Assembly: GCF_000702425.1 (NCBI RefSeq)
Contig: NZ_JNIE01000005.1
Location: forward strand, 1 to 64,000
DNA length: 64,000 bases
Direction of reading: 5' to 3'
From: Thermocrinis jamiesonii
GTDB lineage: Bacteria > Aquificota > Aquificia > Aquificales > Aquificaceae
The position numbers and the translations under genes were made by a program. Of the stretch, positions 19,739 through 29,103 are shown one piece after another. The notes under the pieces were generated by a model. That model did not search any database. It saw nothing but the letters and a program-made list of their open reading frames with translations, and was not told where the DNA came from. The number at the start of each line of letters is the position of its first letter. Positions within the stretch are counted from its first letter, which is position 1.

Positions 19739-20737
19739 CCTGCAGTAATAAGGTCCATTGCAATGGACTAAACCTTCTGCTACATAAAGTCCCAACCTTT
19801 TGCTTAGTTCCCTCTCTTCTATGCCTAAGATTTGAGAAAGCTCGCTTAAGGTTTTTGGTGTGCTAAGAGCTATCAAAATAGGATCTTCTACCTTCTCTTC
19901 TTCAACCTCAAACTTTTGAAGCCTTCCTACAAGCTTTGCGACCCCTTCGTTGATCAGCTTTATACAACCTTCCCACCTTTCGCTAGATCCGTATCCTACG
20001 TGTGCATAAACCTGTCTTCCCTGCTCCTTGGCGTAATAGGCGGTTATTAGCGCACCTGAGTTTTCTCCCGCTTCCACCACAAAAACTCCGTCAGACACAC
20101 CGCTTATAAGCCTGTTCCTTCTGTAAAAAGTGTATCTATCAGCATGCTCCCAAGGCAAAAGCTCAGATACTATAGCCCCATTGGCTAAAACGAACCTTTT
20201 AATGTTTTTTGGTGCTTGTAAGATACCAAAGCCAAGAAAACACACGGTATAGCCCCCACTTTCCGTGCAAAATCTATGAGAAAGAATATCTATTCCCATC
20301 GCACCGCCAGAAGCTATGCCATAACCCTTAGACACCAAGAGACCTATCAGCTCCTTTAAATACATTATGCTGTAGTTGTCTGGCTTTCGTGTGCCAACCA
20401 CTCCAAAAAACTTCGTCCTCTTTAGCTCTCCCTGATAAAACAGAACGGGTGGTGGATCTTCAATTTCCTTTAGTCTTGGAAAGTAATCCATATCCGAAAG
20501 AGTAAGAAAGCCTATTCCTTCCCTTTGCACTACCTTTATAACTTCCTCTGGGTCAAAGCTAAGCTTTTTTTCCTTTATCCTGCTTGCCCTTACTTCACCT
20601 ACAAGCTTTACAAGTTCCCACCTTTCTGCCTCGAGTATTAGCTTTGGATCCTTGTAGTATTGGTAGAGCTTTTTTATATTCCTCTCACCAAGTCCATGTA
20701 TAGCCTTTAAGGTAAGCCAGTAAAAAAGCTGATCCAT
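19682..20737 (-). CDS. dprA: DNA-processing protein DprA
   Basis: 351 residues. DprA/Smf loads RecA on incoming single-stranded DNA. An N-terminal helix-hairpin-helix-like part (LKAIHGLGERNIKKLY) is followed by the Rossmann-like DNA-binding core: FFGVVGTRKPDNYS, YGIASGGAMGIDILSH, RRNRLISGVSDGVFVVEA and SGALITAYYA. A C-terminal winged-helix domain (about 285-345) follows. I prefer ATG 20737, which gives a TGATG junction with the proS stop, over the TTG one codon earlier. Cotranscribed with proS and convergent with comEC. Confidence 0.95.
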   Translation of the reverse strand: MDQLFYWLTLKAIHGLGERNIKKLYQYYKDPKLILEAERWELVKLVGEVRASRIKEKKLSFDPEEVIKVVQREGIGFLTLSDMDYFPRLKEIEDPPPVLFYQGELKRTKFFGVVGTRKPDNYSIMYLKELIGLLVSKGYGIASGGAMGIDILSHRFCTESGGYTVCFLGFGILQAPKNIKRFVLANGAIVSELLPWEHADRYTFYRRNRLISGVSDGVFVVEAGENSGALITAYYAKEQGRQVYAHVGYGSSERWEGCIKLINEGVAKLVGRLQKFEVEEEKVEDPILIALSTPKTLSELSQILGIEERELSKRLGLYVAEGLVHCNGPYYCRLKQEGDEYYADEELFPTL

Positions 20738-22446
20738 CAAAGTTTATCCTTTTCTATAAGAGACTTTACCTCCTGAATGGCGGTGTCCAAGTTAAGCTCT
20801 TTTCTTTCTCCCGTATGCCTTATCCAAAGTTCTACTTTACCTTCTTTAACTTTTTTACCCACAACCAGAATGTAGGGAAAGCCACAAAGTTCCCCATCTG
20901 CAAACTTAAACCCCGGGCTTTCGTCCCTATCGTCGTAAATAACGTCCAATCCAAGCTCCATAGCTAAGGTGTATAACTTCTCTGCAGTATTTTTTTGCAC
21001 CTCATCCGACTGATTTACGCAGATAATGTCCAGCTCAAAGGGTGCAACCACCGTAGGAAACTTAATACCTTTTTCGTCATGATACTGCTCCACAATGGCG
21101 GAAAGGCACCTTGATATACCAATACCATAACATCCCATCACCACAGGTTTTTCTTGACCTGATCTGTCCTTTATGAAAGCTCTCATAGGTTCTGAGTATC
21201 TGGTTCCCAAGAGGAATATGTGTCCTAGCTCTAAGCCCCTTCCTACCCTCAAAGGAGCACCGCACTTAGGACATGGGTCTCCCTCTTCCACCTGACACAC
21301 ATCCACGAACTTCCCGTATTGGATGTCCCTACCCGCATTGACGTTGATGTAGTGATAGTTATCCTCGTTGAGGGCAACTACCATGTTCTTTATGCCATAA
21401 ACTGAGTTGTCCCAAAGGACGTTAAAGTTTGGAGGAAGATTAAAGGGTCCCACAAATCCCTTTGAGGTATTAAGCAGTCTTTTAATGTCTTCGTCCGTTG
21501 CAAGCCTAAATTCGTCCGTTCCAAGAACTGCTTCCAACTTCTTCTCATCCACTTCCCTGTCTCCTCTGATTAGAACCATAATAGGCTCTTCTCCTTTTAA
21601 ATACAAAACCGCCTTCAGGATCTTGTATGCGGGGATCTTTAAGTAATCGGAAAGTTGGGCTATGGTGGAAGTGTTTGGCGTATATACCTTTTGCATTTGT
21701 TTTTCCTGCTCTTGCTCTTCTTTGTGCTTTGGCAAAGGAACTATCTCTGTATTGGCACAGTATCCACAGTTTTCACAAAAGGCAACACGGGCCTCACCAT
21801 AATCGGTCAAGACTATAAACTCGTGGGACATCTTTCCTCCTATGGTCCCCACGCTTGCCTCAGCCAAAAGGGTTTTTAACCTTAGCTTTTTAAATATCCT
21901 TTCGTAGGCAAACTTCATAGTCTCGTAAGATATCATGGCCGAAAACTCATCTTCGTCAAAGGAGTAAGCGTCTTTCATGATAAATTCCCTGGACCTTATA
22001 AGGCCAAAGCGTGGTCTTTTTTCGTCCCTAAATTTGACCTGTATTTGATACAAAATCAAAGGAAGTTTTTTGTAGGAATTTACAAAACTTCTGAAAAGGT
22101 CCGTTATTTCCTCCTCGTGGGTAGGTCCCAAGCAGTATTCCCTTCCGTGTCTGTCTTTTAGCGTAAATAGTTCCCTTCCGTAAGCTTCCCATCTTCCTGT
22201 TTCTTTCCAAAGTTCAGAGGGGTTTAAAACGCTTAGCAGAACCTCTTGCGCTCCACTCCTTTCCATCTCCTTCCTTACTATGGACTCTATCTTCCTTATT
22301 ACCTTTAGAGCGGGAGGGGTGTATTCGTATATGCCAGAGGCGACCTGCTTGATAAAGCCAACCTTTAGAAGAAGTTTGTGAGAGTTTGCTTCTGCGTCCG
22401 TAGGCTCTTCCTTTAGTGTGTGCCAAAAATATCTACTCCACCGCAT
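20737..22446 (-). CDS. proS: Prolyl-tRNA synthetase, bacterial type with YbaK-like editing insertion
   Basis: 569 residues. The N-terminus MRWSRYFWHTLKE, motif 2 (FRDEKRPRFGLIRSREFIMKD), an inserted editing domain between motifs 2 and 3 (about 225-380) and motif 3 (GCYGIGISRCLSAI) identify the bacterial ProRS. The insertion hydrolyses mischarged Ala-tRNA-Pro in relatives. The C-terminal anticodon-binding domain ends at LIEKDKL. The start lies 10 nt from a palindromic -10 box shared with mreB. Confidence 0.97.
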   Translation of the reverse strand: MRWSRYFWHTLKEEPTDAEANSHKLLLKVGFIKQVASGIYEYTPPALKVIRKIESIVRKEMERSGAQEVLLSVLNPSELWKETGRWEAYGRELFTLKDRHGREYCLGPTHEEEITDLFRSFVNSYKKLPLILYQIQVKFRDEKRPRFGLIRSREFIMKDAYSFDEDEFSAMISYETMKFAYERIFKKLRLKTLLAEASVGTIGGKMSHEFIVLTDYGEARVAFCENCGYCANTEIVPLPKHKEEQEQEKQMQKVYTPNTSTIAQLSDYLKIPAYKILKAVLYLKGEEPIMVLIRGDREVDEKKLEAVLGTDEFRLATDEDIKRLLNTSKGFVGPFNLPPNFNVLWDNSVYGIKNMVVALNEDNYHYINVNAGRDIQYGKFVDVCQVEEGDPCPKCGAPLRVGRGLELGHIFLLGTRYSEPMRAFIKDRSGQEKPVVMGCYGIGISRCLSAIVEQYHDEKGIKFPTVVAPFELDIICVNQSDEVQKNTAEKLYTLAMELGLDVIYDDRDESPGFKFADGELCGFPYILVVGKKVKEGKVELWIRHTGERKELNLDTAIQEVKSLIEKDKL

Positions 22447-22454
22447 AGGTGGGA

Positions 22455-22466
22455 TATTTTAAAATA
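22455..22466. promoter_or_regulatory. Shared palindromic -10 region for divergent proS and mreB
   Basis: TATTTTAAAATA is a perfect 12-bp palindrome. It gives TAAAAT at 22460-22465 toward mreB (ATG 22473) and at 22461-22456 toward proS (start 22446). Same arrangement as at 4117-4126. Confidence 0.5.
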
Positions 22467-22472
22467 CTCCTT

Positions 22473-23504
22473 ATGCTAAACGGAATTTTAAGGTTTTTAG
22501 GTGTATTTTCCAACAACATAGGTGTGGACTTAGGAACTGCCAACACAGTTATATACTTGGAAGGTAAGGGAGTTGTCCTCTCGGAACCATCCATAGTAGC
22601 GGTAGATGTTAGAACAGGAAAGGTTATAGCGGTTGGTAAAGAAGCTAAGGAGATGCTCGGTAAAACTCCAGGAAATATTCAAACCATAAGACCACTCAGG
22701 GACGGAGTTATAACGGACTTTGAGGCGACAAAGATTATGCTCTCTTACATGATAAACAAAGTGATAGGTAAAAGTATATTTAAACCTAAGCCAAGAGTGG
22801 TTATTGGCGTTCCTTCAGGTGTTACGCAGGTGGAAAAAAGGGCAGTTATTGATGCAGCAAAGAGTGCAGGTGCAAGAGAAGTCTATTTGATAGCAGAACC
22901 TATGGCGGCGGCAATAGGTGCAGGTTTGCCCATAGAAGAACCAGTTGGTAATATGATAGTGGATATAGGAGGTGGAACTACTGAAGTAGCGGTTATATCA
23001 TTGGCAGGCATAGTAACCTCTACTTCTATAAGAGTAGCAGGAGACGAAATGACCGAATCTATAATCAACTATATAAAGAAAAAGTATCACATTCTGATAG
23101 GAGAGCAAACCGCAGAAAGGATAAAAATAGAGTTGGGAAGTGCAGTTATAGAAGAGGAAGAAAAAACGATTGAAATAAGGGGAAGAGATATGGCAGGTTT
23201 ACCAAAAACTGTAACCGTGTCAAACTTTGACATAACCCAAAGTTTAGAAGACGTAATTAGTGCCATCATAAATGCCATAAAGGCGACGCTTGAGAAAACT
23301 CCACCAGAGTTGGCTTCCGATATAGCAGAAAGAGGTATAGTCCTTGCAGGTGGCGGTTCTTTGCTCAGGAACTTAGACACGAGGATATATCGTGAAACTG
23401 GGATATTTACCAGATACTGTGAGGATCCCATAACCGCAGTAGCACGGGGGGTAGGCTCCATACTTGATAAAATTGATCTGATAAGGCAAATAGCTATGGA
23501 ATGA
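22473..23504 (+). CDS. mreB: Rod-shape actin homologue MreB
   Basis: 343 residues. ATP-binding actin fold: NIGVDLGTANTVIYLEGKG (phosphate 1), IVDIGGGTTEVAVIS (phosphate 2) and GIVLAGGGSLLRNLD (adenosine loop). Polymerises under the inner membrane to direct lateral wall synthesis. I use ATG 22473, giving the usual MreB length with an N-terminal amphipathic LNGILRFLGVF; an upstream GTG (22449) would overlap the promoter. First gene of mreB-mreC-mreD-pbp2, all overlapping by 4-11 nt. Confidence 0.97.
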   Translation: MLNGILRFLGVFSNNIGVDLGTANTVIYLEGKGVVLSEPSIVAVDVRTGKVIAVGKEAKEMLGKTPGNIQTIRPLRDGVITDFEATKIMLSYMINKVIGKSIFKPKPRVVIGVPSGVTQVEKRAVIDAAKSAGAREVYLIAEPMAAAIGAGLPIEEPVGNMIVDIGGGTTEVAVISLAGIVTSTSIRVAGDEMTESIINYIKKKYHILIGEQTAERIKIELGSAVIEEEEKTIEIRGRDMAGLPKTVTVSNFDITQSLEDVISAIINAIKATLEKTPPELASDIAERGIVLAGGGSLLRNLDTRIYRETGIFTRYCEDPITAVARGVGSILDKIDLIRQIAME

Positions 23505-24274
23505 AGATTAAGATCTTTTACTTCTTTCTTTTTATCCTTAGCGTGCTTTTTTACTTAACCGAAGCTCACTCCTATCCTGCCATCTTACCTCTAATTCGCT
23601 TTATAAACAGTATTTTTTTACCCGTGCTTGAGTTTAAAAGCCAGGTCTCCTATAAGGTTAAGGATCTGATTAATACATACCTCTTTCTGGTTAATGTTCA
23701 AAAGGAGAACAAAAGGCTTTGGGAGGAAATTATCCAATTGAACTTAAAGGTTAGTGAGCTTGAGACGTGTAAAAGGGAGCTAAGTCAAATAAAGGGACTG
23801 GAGGGATTTTATAAGGAACTGGACTACGTAATAGCAGGCGTGGTTGCCTTTGACCCATCCGGCAGGGATGGTTTCCTTATCGTAGATAAAGGGGAAAAGG
23901 ACGGTATTGAAGAGGGCTTTGTGGTGGTTAACAGAAATGTATTGGTGGGCATAGTTGATGAGGTATACACAAGTAGTTCAAAGGTGAGAACGGTGTGGTC
24001 TGATGATATGTTCGTAAGTGTGGTAGCAGATGGTAAAAATTATATATACAAAGGGGGCTTCCCCACCGGTAGGCTCTTACATGTCTTGCAAGAAGACGAT
24101 ATCAAGGTAGGAACTAAGGTTTTACTCAGAAGTCCCCATTTCCCCTCTTTTGAAGTAGGGAAGGTGTATGGATTGCCTTCCCTTGAGGAGCGGTTTTTTA
24201 AAAAGGTAGAGGTAAAGCCAGAGGCACACATCAAAAAGATGGAGTTTGTAGTTATTTTGAGGAGGAAAATTTGA
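23501..24274 (+). CDS. mreC: Rod-shape protein MreC
   Basis: 257 residues. One N-terminal membrane span (about 3-20), a coiled coil (about 55-95), then the MreC beta-barrel domain (GVVAFDPSGRDGFLIVDKGEKDGIEEGFVVV is the core region, in pieces). Periplasmic scaffold linking MreB filaments to PBP2. Overlaps mreB by ATGA. Confidence 0.93.
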   Translation: MKIKIFYFFLFILSVLFYLTEAHSYPAILPLIRFINSIFLPVLEFKSQVSYKVKDLINTYLFLVNVQKENKRLWEEIIQLNLKVSELETCKRELSQIKGLEGFYKELDYVIAGVVAFDPSGRDGFLIVDKGEKDGIEEGFVVVNRNVLVGIVDEVYTSSSKVRTVWSDDMFVSVVADGKNYIYKGGFPTGRLLHVLQEDDIKVGTKVLLRSPHFPSFEVGKVYGLPSLEERFFKKVEVKPEAHIKKMEFVVILRRKI

Positions 24275-24723
24275 GTTTTTATTCGATGTTGATCTTGATT
24301 TTGTTTCTTCAAAGCGCGGTTTTAATTGGGATTTTTAAGAGTTATCTATTTGTCCCCGATCTACTGCTGTGTTTTCTTTTCCTTTCAAACCTAAGAGGTC
24401 AGATAAGTTACGGGAAAGGTTTTTTAAGTGCTTTGCTTTTGGATATACTCCAAGGCTCTTTTGGATGGCATGCGTCTGGTAAGCTTTTAGCTTTGATGGT
24501 GTTAGACTTGTTGAAAAAGAGGTTTTACATAGACAACACACCAACACTAATTATGGCTTACACAGTCTTAGCCTTGATTGAGCACACTTACAGGCACATC
24601 CTCTTTAGCGTTAAATACTACTATCCTTTGGAATTTTACGCCATGCTCGCTGGATTTATAGCGGAACTACTCGCGGTTTATTACTTTGGAAAAAGAGTAA
24701 TAAAGAGCAAAGATGAAACGTAG
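24271..24723 (+). CDS. mreD: Rod-shape protein MreD
   Basis: 150 residues with about five membrane spans, including FLSALLLDILQGSFGW, the best-conserved MreD segment. The start is TTG 24271, decided by an AGGAGG site 5 nt upstream and a TTGA overlap with the mreC stop. Third member of the elongasome operon. Confidence 0.88.
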   Translation: MSFYSMLILILFLQSAVLIGIFKSYLFVPDLLLCFLFLSNLRGQISYGKGFLSALLLDILQGSFGWHASGKLLALMVLDLLKKRFYIDNTPTLIMAYTVLALIEHTYRHILFSVKYYYPLEFYAMLAGFIAELLAVYYFGKRVIKSKDET

Positions 24724-26485
24724 AAATTTTGTGCTTTTCTTGATACTGTCCATTTTTTTGTACTTGATTTTGGTCTTCAGACTGTTTTATCTTCAGGTGC
24801 TTAAGGGAGATTATTACAAACACTTATCAAAGAGAAACTACATCAGACGTAGGATCATATACTCCCAAAGAGGAGACATATTAGACAGACGCAACCAAAG
24901 CCTTGCCTACGATGTGCCAGAATACGCAATCTTTTTGGACCCTCAGATAATACAGGAAAAAGAGGTGGTGGAAAATACTTTGAAAAACCTTAAAGAAATC
25001 TTTGGTATAGAAATCTCCATCCAATCGCTGTTAAACAAAAGCAACAGTATAGAACCCATATTGATAAAAAAACTTACAGATCAGTCGGAGATAGATAAAT
25101 TCTATAACAACAGCTACCGCCTACCTGGAGTATTTATAAACATGATCCCAAAAAGATTCTACCCTATGGGAGAAGAATGCGCCCACATCATAGGTTATGT
25201 GGGTTATCCTACAAAAAAGCACTTAGAAGAGTATAAAGATAGGATATTCCATCAGAGCTTAGTTGGGAAACAGGGACTGGAAAGTTCACTGGAAAGGTTC
25301 TTGCAAGGGTCAGTGGGAGTGGAGGAGCTTATAGTAAATGCGGTGGGGAAAGTGGTGGGTGTATATAAGCAAACAAGCCCTAAGAAAGGCAACACTGTTG
25401 TCTTAACTGTGGACAGCAGAGTTCAAAAAATCGCATACGAAGTCTTTAGAGATTCAGGTCACAAAGCAGGAGCGGTTCTAATAATAAAAGCGGACAGTGG
25501 AGAAGTAATTGCCATGGTCAGTTATCCTTCCTTTGATCCAAACAAGATCTACGATATGTGGGAAGAGTATGTTAATGATCCACTAACCCCACTTTTCAAC
25601 AGAGCCCTTCAAGCTTACTATCCACCTGGGTCGGTAATAAAGGTAGGATTAGCTGTGGGGCTTTTGCAAGAGGGTGTTGCCCCAAAGGACGGTGTGGTAT
25701 GCAAAGGATCCTTTCCGTTGGGTGGTAAGGTTTTTTACTGTTGGAAAAGAAGCGGTCATGGATGGGTAAATTTAAAAACCGCTATAAGGGATTCTTGCGA
25801 TGTTTATTTTTACCATTACTGCTACTACAGGCTGGGTCCAAGAAAAATGGAAAGTATTCTAAAACAGTTCTCCTTTGGAGAATCTGTTCCTTTTGAGCTT
25901 CCTAATGCAAGCGGAATATTGCCAAATCCAGAGTGGAAAAGAAAAAGGAAAAAAGAACCGTGGTATGGTGGGGATACGGTAAATATGTCCATAGGGCAAG
26001 GATACCTAAAAGCGACATTGCTTCAGCAGTGTTTGATGGTTATGGGAATAATCAACGACGGTGTTATTTATAAGCCTACTCTCGTTAAGGAAGTAAGGGA
26101 TCCTAACGGAAGAGTAATATGGAAGAATAAAAAAGTAGTCTATAAGGTTATTAAAGCTCCGCCGGAGTATTTTGCAATAGTCAAAGAAGCCATGAAGGAT
26201 GTGGTAAGGTCTGGCACTGGAGTGCTGGCTAATTCTCCCATGGCAGAGATTGCTGGAAAAACGGGAACAGCTCAGGTAGCAGCAATCAGCGCAAGAAGAA
26301 AAAACTTACCCTATCATCTGAGGGACCATGCCTGGTTTGTGGGTTTCTATCCTTACAGAAATCCACTCTTTGTAATTGGAGTATTGGTAGAGCACGGTGG
26401 TTCAGGTGGTAGCGTTGCCGCACCTATAGCAAGAAAGATAATAGAGAGAATTAAAATGGAAGGTATTCACAAAGAGTTTACTTAG
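24713..26485 (+). CDS. mrdA: Penicillin-binding protein 2 (elongasome transpeptidase)
   Basis: 590 residues. A single N-terminal span (about 6-25) is followed by the PBP dimerisation domain (RGDILDRRNQSLAYD). In the transpeptidase domain the catalytic serine lies in PPGSVIK (SxxK), SCD replaces SxN (RDSCDVYFYHY), and KTGT is present (AGKTGTAQVA). Cross-links peptidoglycan during elongation under MreBCD control. Overlaps mreD by 11 nt. rodA is not adjacent. Confidence 0.96.
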   Translation: MKRRNFVLFLILSIFLYLILVFRLFYLQVLKGDYYKHLSKRNYIRRRIIYSQRGDILDRRNQSLAYDVPEYAIFLDPQIIQEKEVVENTLKNLKEIFGIEISIQSLLNKSNSIEPILIKKLTDQSEIDKFYNNSYRLPGVFINMIPKRFYPMGEECAHIIGYVGYPTKKHLEEYKDRIFHQSLVGKQGLESSLERFLQGSVGVEELIVNAVGKVVGVYKQTSPKKGNTVVLTVDSRVQKIAYEVFRDSGHKAGAVLIIKADSGEVIAMVSYPSFDPNKIYDMWEEYVNDPLTPLFNRALQAYYPPGSVIKVGLAVGLLQEGVAPKDGVVCKGSFPLGGKVFYCWKRSGHGWVNLKTAIRDSCDVYFYHYCYYRLGPRKMESILKQFSFGESVPFELPNASGILPNPEWKRKRKKEPWYGGDTVNMSIGQGYLKATLLQQCLMVMGIINDGVIYKPTLVKEVRDPNGRVIWKNKKVVYKVIKAPPEYFAIVKEAMKDVVRSGTGVLANSPMAEIAGKTGTAQVAAISARRKNLPYHLRDHAWFVGFYPYRNPLFVIGVLVEHGGSGGSVAAPIARKIIERIKMEGIHKEFT

Positions 26486-26500
26486 ATTAAATTTTTTTGC

Positions 26501-27679
26501 ATGCTTAAAAGTGCGATTGATCACAAGGCTATTCAGTTTGAATTTGCAAAAAAAACTTTTCTGTCGTTTATTGAAGAAAGAAAACACTTCATACCATACT
26601 TGCGCCCAGAAAAGACCCCTGTGCTCTGTATGGACTTGGACGGAATAAAGCGTAGATACATTGAGCTAAAGTACCACTTTTCCAAGTTTAACGTCTATTA
26701 CGCAGTTAAAGCAAACGACCACGAGAGAATCATAAAGTCTCTTGCAGAGTTAGGCTCCCACTTTGAGGTTGCATCCAGTCAAGAGCTAAGTAAGGTGCTT
26801 CAGGCTGGAGTTAGCCCAAACAGGATAATATCCAGCAATCCGGTTAAACCTCCTGATTTTATAGAGTATTGTAAAGAAGTTGGAATGGATCGTTTTGCGG
26901 TGGATTCTTATACGGAGATAGACAAGATAGCAGCGGTGATGAAAAGAGCCAGGGTTTATGTAAGGGTGGTTGTTCCCAATGAAGGAAGTGACTGGCCCCT
27001 CTCTAAGAAATTCGGCGTAGATTTGGATACCGCTATAGACCTACTGGAGTATGCCAGAGAGAAAAACCTTATACCTTACGGTATTACCTTTCATGTGGGA
27101 TCCCAGTGCAACAACTTTAGAAACTGGTTCATAGGTATAAGGACTGCCGCAGAGCTTTGGGAAAGGGCAAGGATGAGAGGCCTTAAGCTTCAAATGTTAA
27201 ACATCGGCGGTGGCATACCGGTAAAATACAGCTACGAGGCACTTAGCATAGAGGATATTGCCTACTACGTAAAAGGACTAATGCAAAAATTTTTCCCCAT
27301 TCTGCCCCACGAGCTTCAAATGGAACCCGGGCGTGGTATAGTGGGCGATCAGGGAATGATGATATGCAGGGTTATAGGTAAAGCAAAAAGGGGAGAGGAT
27401 AACTGGCTTTATATAGATACTGGCGTGTTTAACGGTTTGGCTGAGGCTTTGGGCGGTATAAGGTATGCCTTTTATTTAGACAAGGAGGGTGAGCTAAAAG
27501 AATGGACCATTGGAGGTGTATCCTGCGATAGTATGGACGTGGTAGCAAGAAACGTAGCCTTACCAGAGCCGGAGGTAGGTGATTACCTGTATATACTTTC
27601 CGCAGGAGCCTATACCACTGTGTATGCTGCTCCATTCAACGGCTTTCCCGTCCCAGAGGTTATTTTTCCCCAAGGTTAA
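26501..27679 (+). CDS. PLP-dependent ornithine/lysine-type decarboxylase (fold III)
   Basis: 392 residues of the Orn/Lys/DAP decarboxylase family. The PLP lysine lies in NVYYAVKAND, the barrel has ITFHVGSQ and LNIGGGIP, and the partner-subunit cysteine is in GGVSCDSMD. The C-terminal AGAYTTVYAAPFNGFP follows eukaryote-like ornithine decarboxylases rather than LysA, so polyamine synthesis is favoured over lysine synthesis. Exact substrate cannot be set from sequence alone. It begins 15 nt after the mrdA stop without a strong ribosome site. Confidence 0.85.
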   Translation: MLKSAIDHKAIQFEFAKKTFLSFIEERKHFIPYLRPEKTPVLCMDLDGIKRRYIELKYHFSKFNVYYAVKANDHERIIKSLAELGSHFEVASSQELSKVLQAGVSPNRIISSNPVKPPDFIEYCKEVGMDRFAVDSYTEIDKIAAVMKRARVYVRVVVPNEGSDWPLSKKFGVDLDTAIDLLEYAREKNLIPYGITFHVGSQCNNFRNWFIGIRTAAELWERARMRGLKLQMLNIGGGIPVKYSYEALSIEDIAYYVKGLMQKFFPILPHELQMEPGRGIVGDQGMMICRVIGKAKRGEDNWLYIDTGVFNGLAEALGGIRYAFYLDKEGELKEWTIGGVSCDSMDVVARNVALPEPEVGDYLYILSAGAYTTVYAAPFNGFPVPEVIFPQG

Positions 27680-27687
27680 TTCCTTAT

Positions 27688-29103
27688 ATGCAAAGGAGCG
27701 CTGGAGTTTTATTACACATTACTTCTCTTCCATCCCCTTTCTGCATAGGGGATCTTGGAAAACAGGCGTATCTTTTTGTGGATTTTCTTTCCGAAAGCAA
27801 ACAAAAGCTTTGGCAAATATTGCCGTTGAATCCAACTTTTGATGAGTTTGGGAATTCTCCTTATTTTTCTACTTCTTTGTTTGCAGGAAATCCTGCTTTA
27901 ATAAGCCCTGAACTTTTACAAGAAGAGGGCCTTATCTCCTCAAAAAGCTTAGAAAAGTTCAAAACAGAACCCAGCTCTAAGGTGGATTATCCCAAGGCTT
28001 ACTTCGTTAAGGAAATGCTTCTGGAGGAAGCGTTCAAGAATTTTTCTGAATCTGAAGATTTTCGCCGTTTTGAAGAAGAAAACTCCTTTTGGTTAGAAGA
28101 TTACGCAGTATTTTCTGCCCTTAGGAAGAAAAACGCAAGTTCTTGGGATAAATGGACAGATCTAAAACCCGATGCCTTGGAGGTAAAGAAAGAAAAGTTT
28201 AAGCAATACATATTTTTCAAACAATGGTTTAGACTTAAGGAATACGCCAACAGGAAAGGAATAAAAATAGTGGGGGATCTTCCTATATATCCCGCCTTTG
28301 ATAGCGCAGATGTGTGGGCTAACAGACAACTCTTTGTGCTTGATGTGGTAGCAGGCGTACCACCAGACTACTTTAGTCCTGAAGGTCAGATTTGGGGAAA
28401 CCCTGTCTATAACTGGGATGCTCTAAAAAAAGAAAACTTTCAATGGTGGATAATGAGAATAAAACACTCCTTAAAGCTTTATGACCTTTTACGGATTGAC
28501 CACTTCAGAGGACTAATATCCTACTACATCATCCCTAAGGGGGAGAAAACTGCAAAACACGGAAAATGGCAAAGGGCTTATCCGAAAGAATTTTTCAGTC
28601 TTCTAAAAGAAAATTTCCCAGATTTTCCTTTTTTGGCGGAAGACTTAGGCACTATAGATAAAGAGGTGGAGGAAATCAGAGATGAGTTTGGTTTTCCTTC
28701 CATGAAAGTTTTAGCCTTTGCCTTTTTTGAACCTCACAGCCCCCACCTTCCCCACAATCATACACAGAACTGCGTAGTCTATACCACTACCCACGATAAT
28801 ATGCCACTTAAAGATTGGTATGAGTATGAACTTACGCAACAGGACAGAGAAAGGCTCTGTAAGTACATTGGTAAAAGGTTAGAAAAGGAAAAGGTAAGTG
28901 CGGAGCTTATTAGGCTGGCTTACATGTCCGTTGCAAAGTATTGTATTGTGCCTATGCAAGACCTTTTGAACCTTGGAAAAGAATCAAGAATGAACAGGCC
29001 CGGCACCTCAAAGGGTAATTGGGAGTGGAGGATGAGTGCTTTGCCTCCAGCGGAACTCAGCCTTTGGCTGTCCGAATTGACATACATATACCAAAGGCAC
29101 TAA
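27688..29103 (+). CDS. malQ: 4-alpha-glucanotransferase (amylomaltase)
   Basis: 471 residues, GH77. The N-terminus RSAGVLLHITSLPSPFCIGDLG is typical (given here as one segment of 22 only by description; core is LLHITSLPSPFCIG). Catalytic elements are GDLPIYPAFDSADVWAN, the nucleophile Asp in RIDHFRG, the acid/base Glu in FLAEDLG and TTTHDN. Transfers maltodextrin segments in glycogen metabolism. Its stop overlaps the stop of the convergent permease gene by 3-4 nt. Confidence 0.96.
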   Translation: MQRSAGVLLHITSLPSPFCIGDLGKQAYLFVDFLSESKQKLWQILPLNPTFDEFGNSPYFSTSLFAGNPALISPELLQEEGLISSKSLEKFKTEPSSKVDYPKAYFVKEMLLEEAFKNFSESEDFRRFEEENSFWLEDYAVFSALRKKNASSWDKWTDLKPDALEVKKEKFKQYIFFKQWFRLKEYANRKGIKIVGDLPIYPAFDSADVWANRQLFVLDVVAGVPPDYFSPEGQIWGNPVYNWDALKKENFQWWIMRIKHSLKLYDLLRIDHFRGLISYYIIPKGEKTAKHGKWQRAYPKEFFSLLKENFPDFPFLAEDLGTIDKEVEEIRDEFGFPSMKVLAFAFFEPHSPHLPHNHTQNCVVYTTTHDNMPLKDWYEYELTQQDRERLCKYIGKRLEKEKVSAELIRLAYMSVAKYCIVPMQDLLNLGKESRMNRPGTSKGNWEWRMSALPPAELSLWLSELTYIYQRH

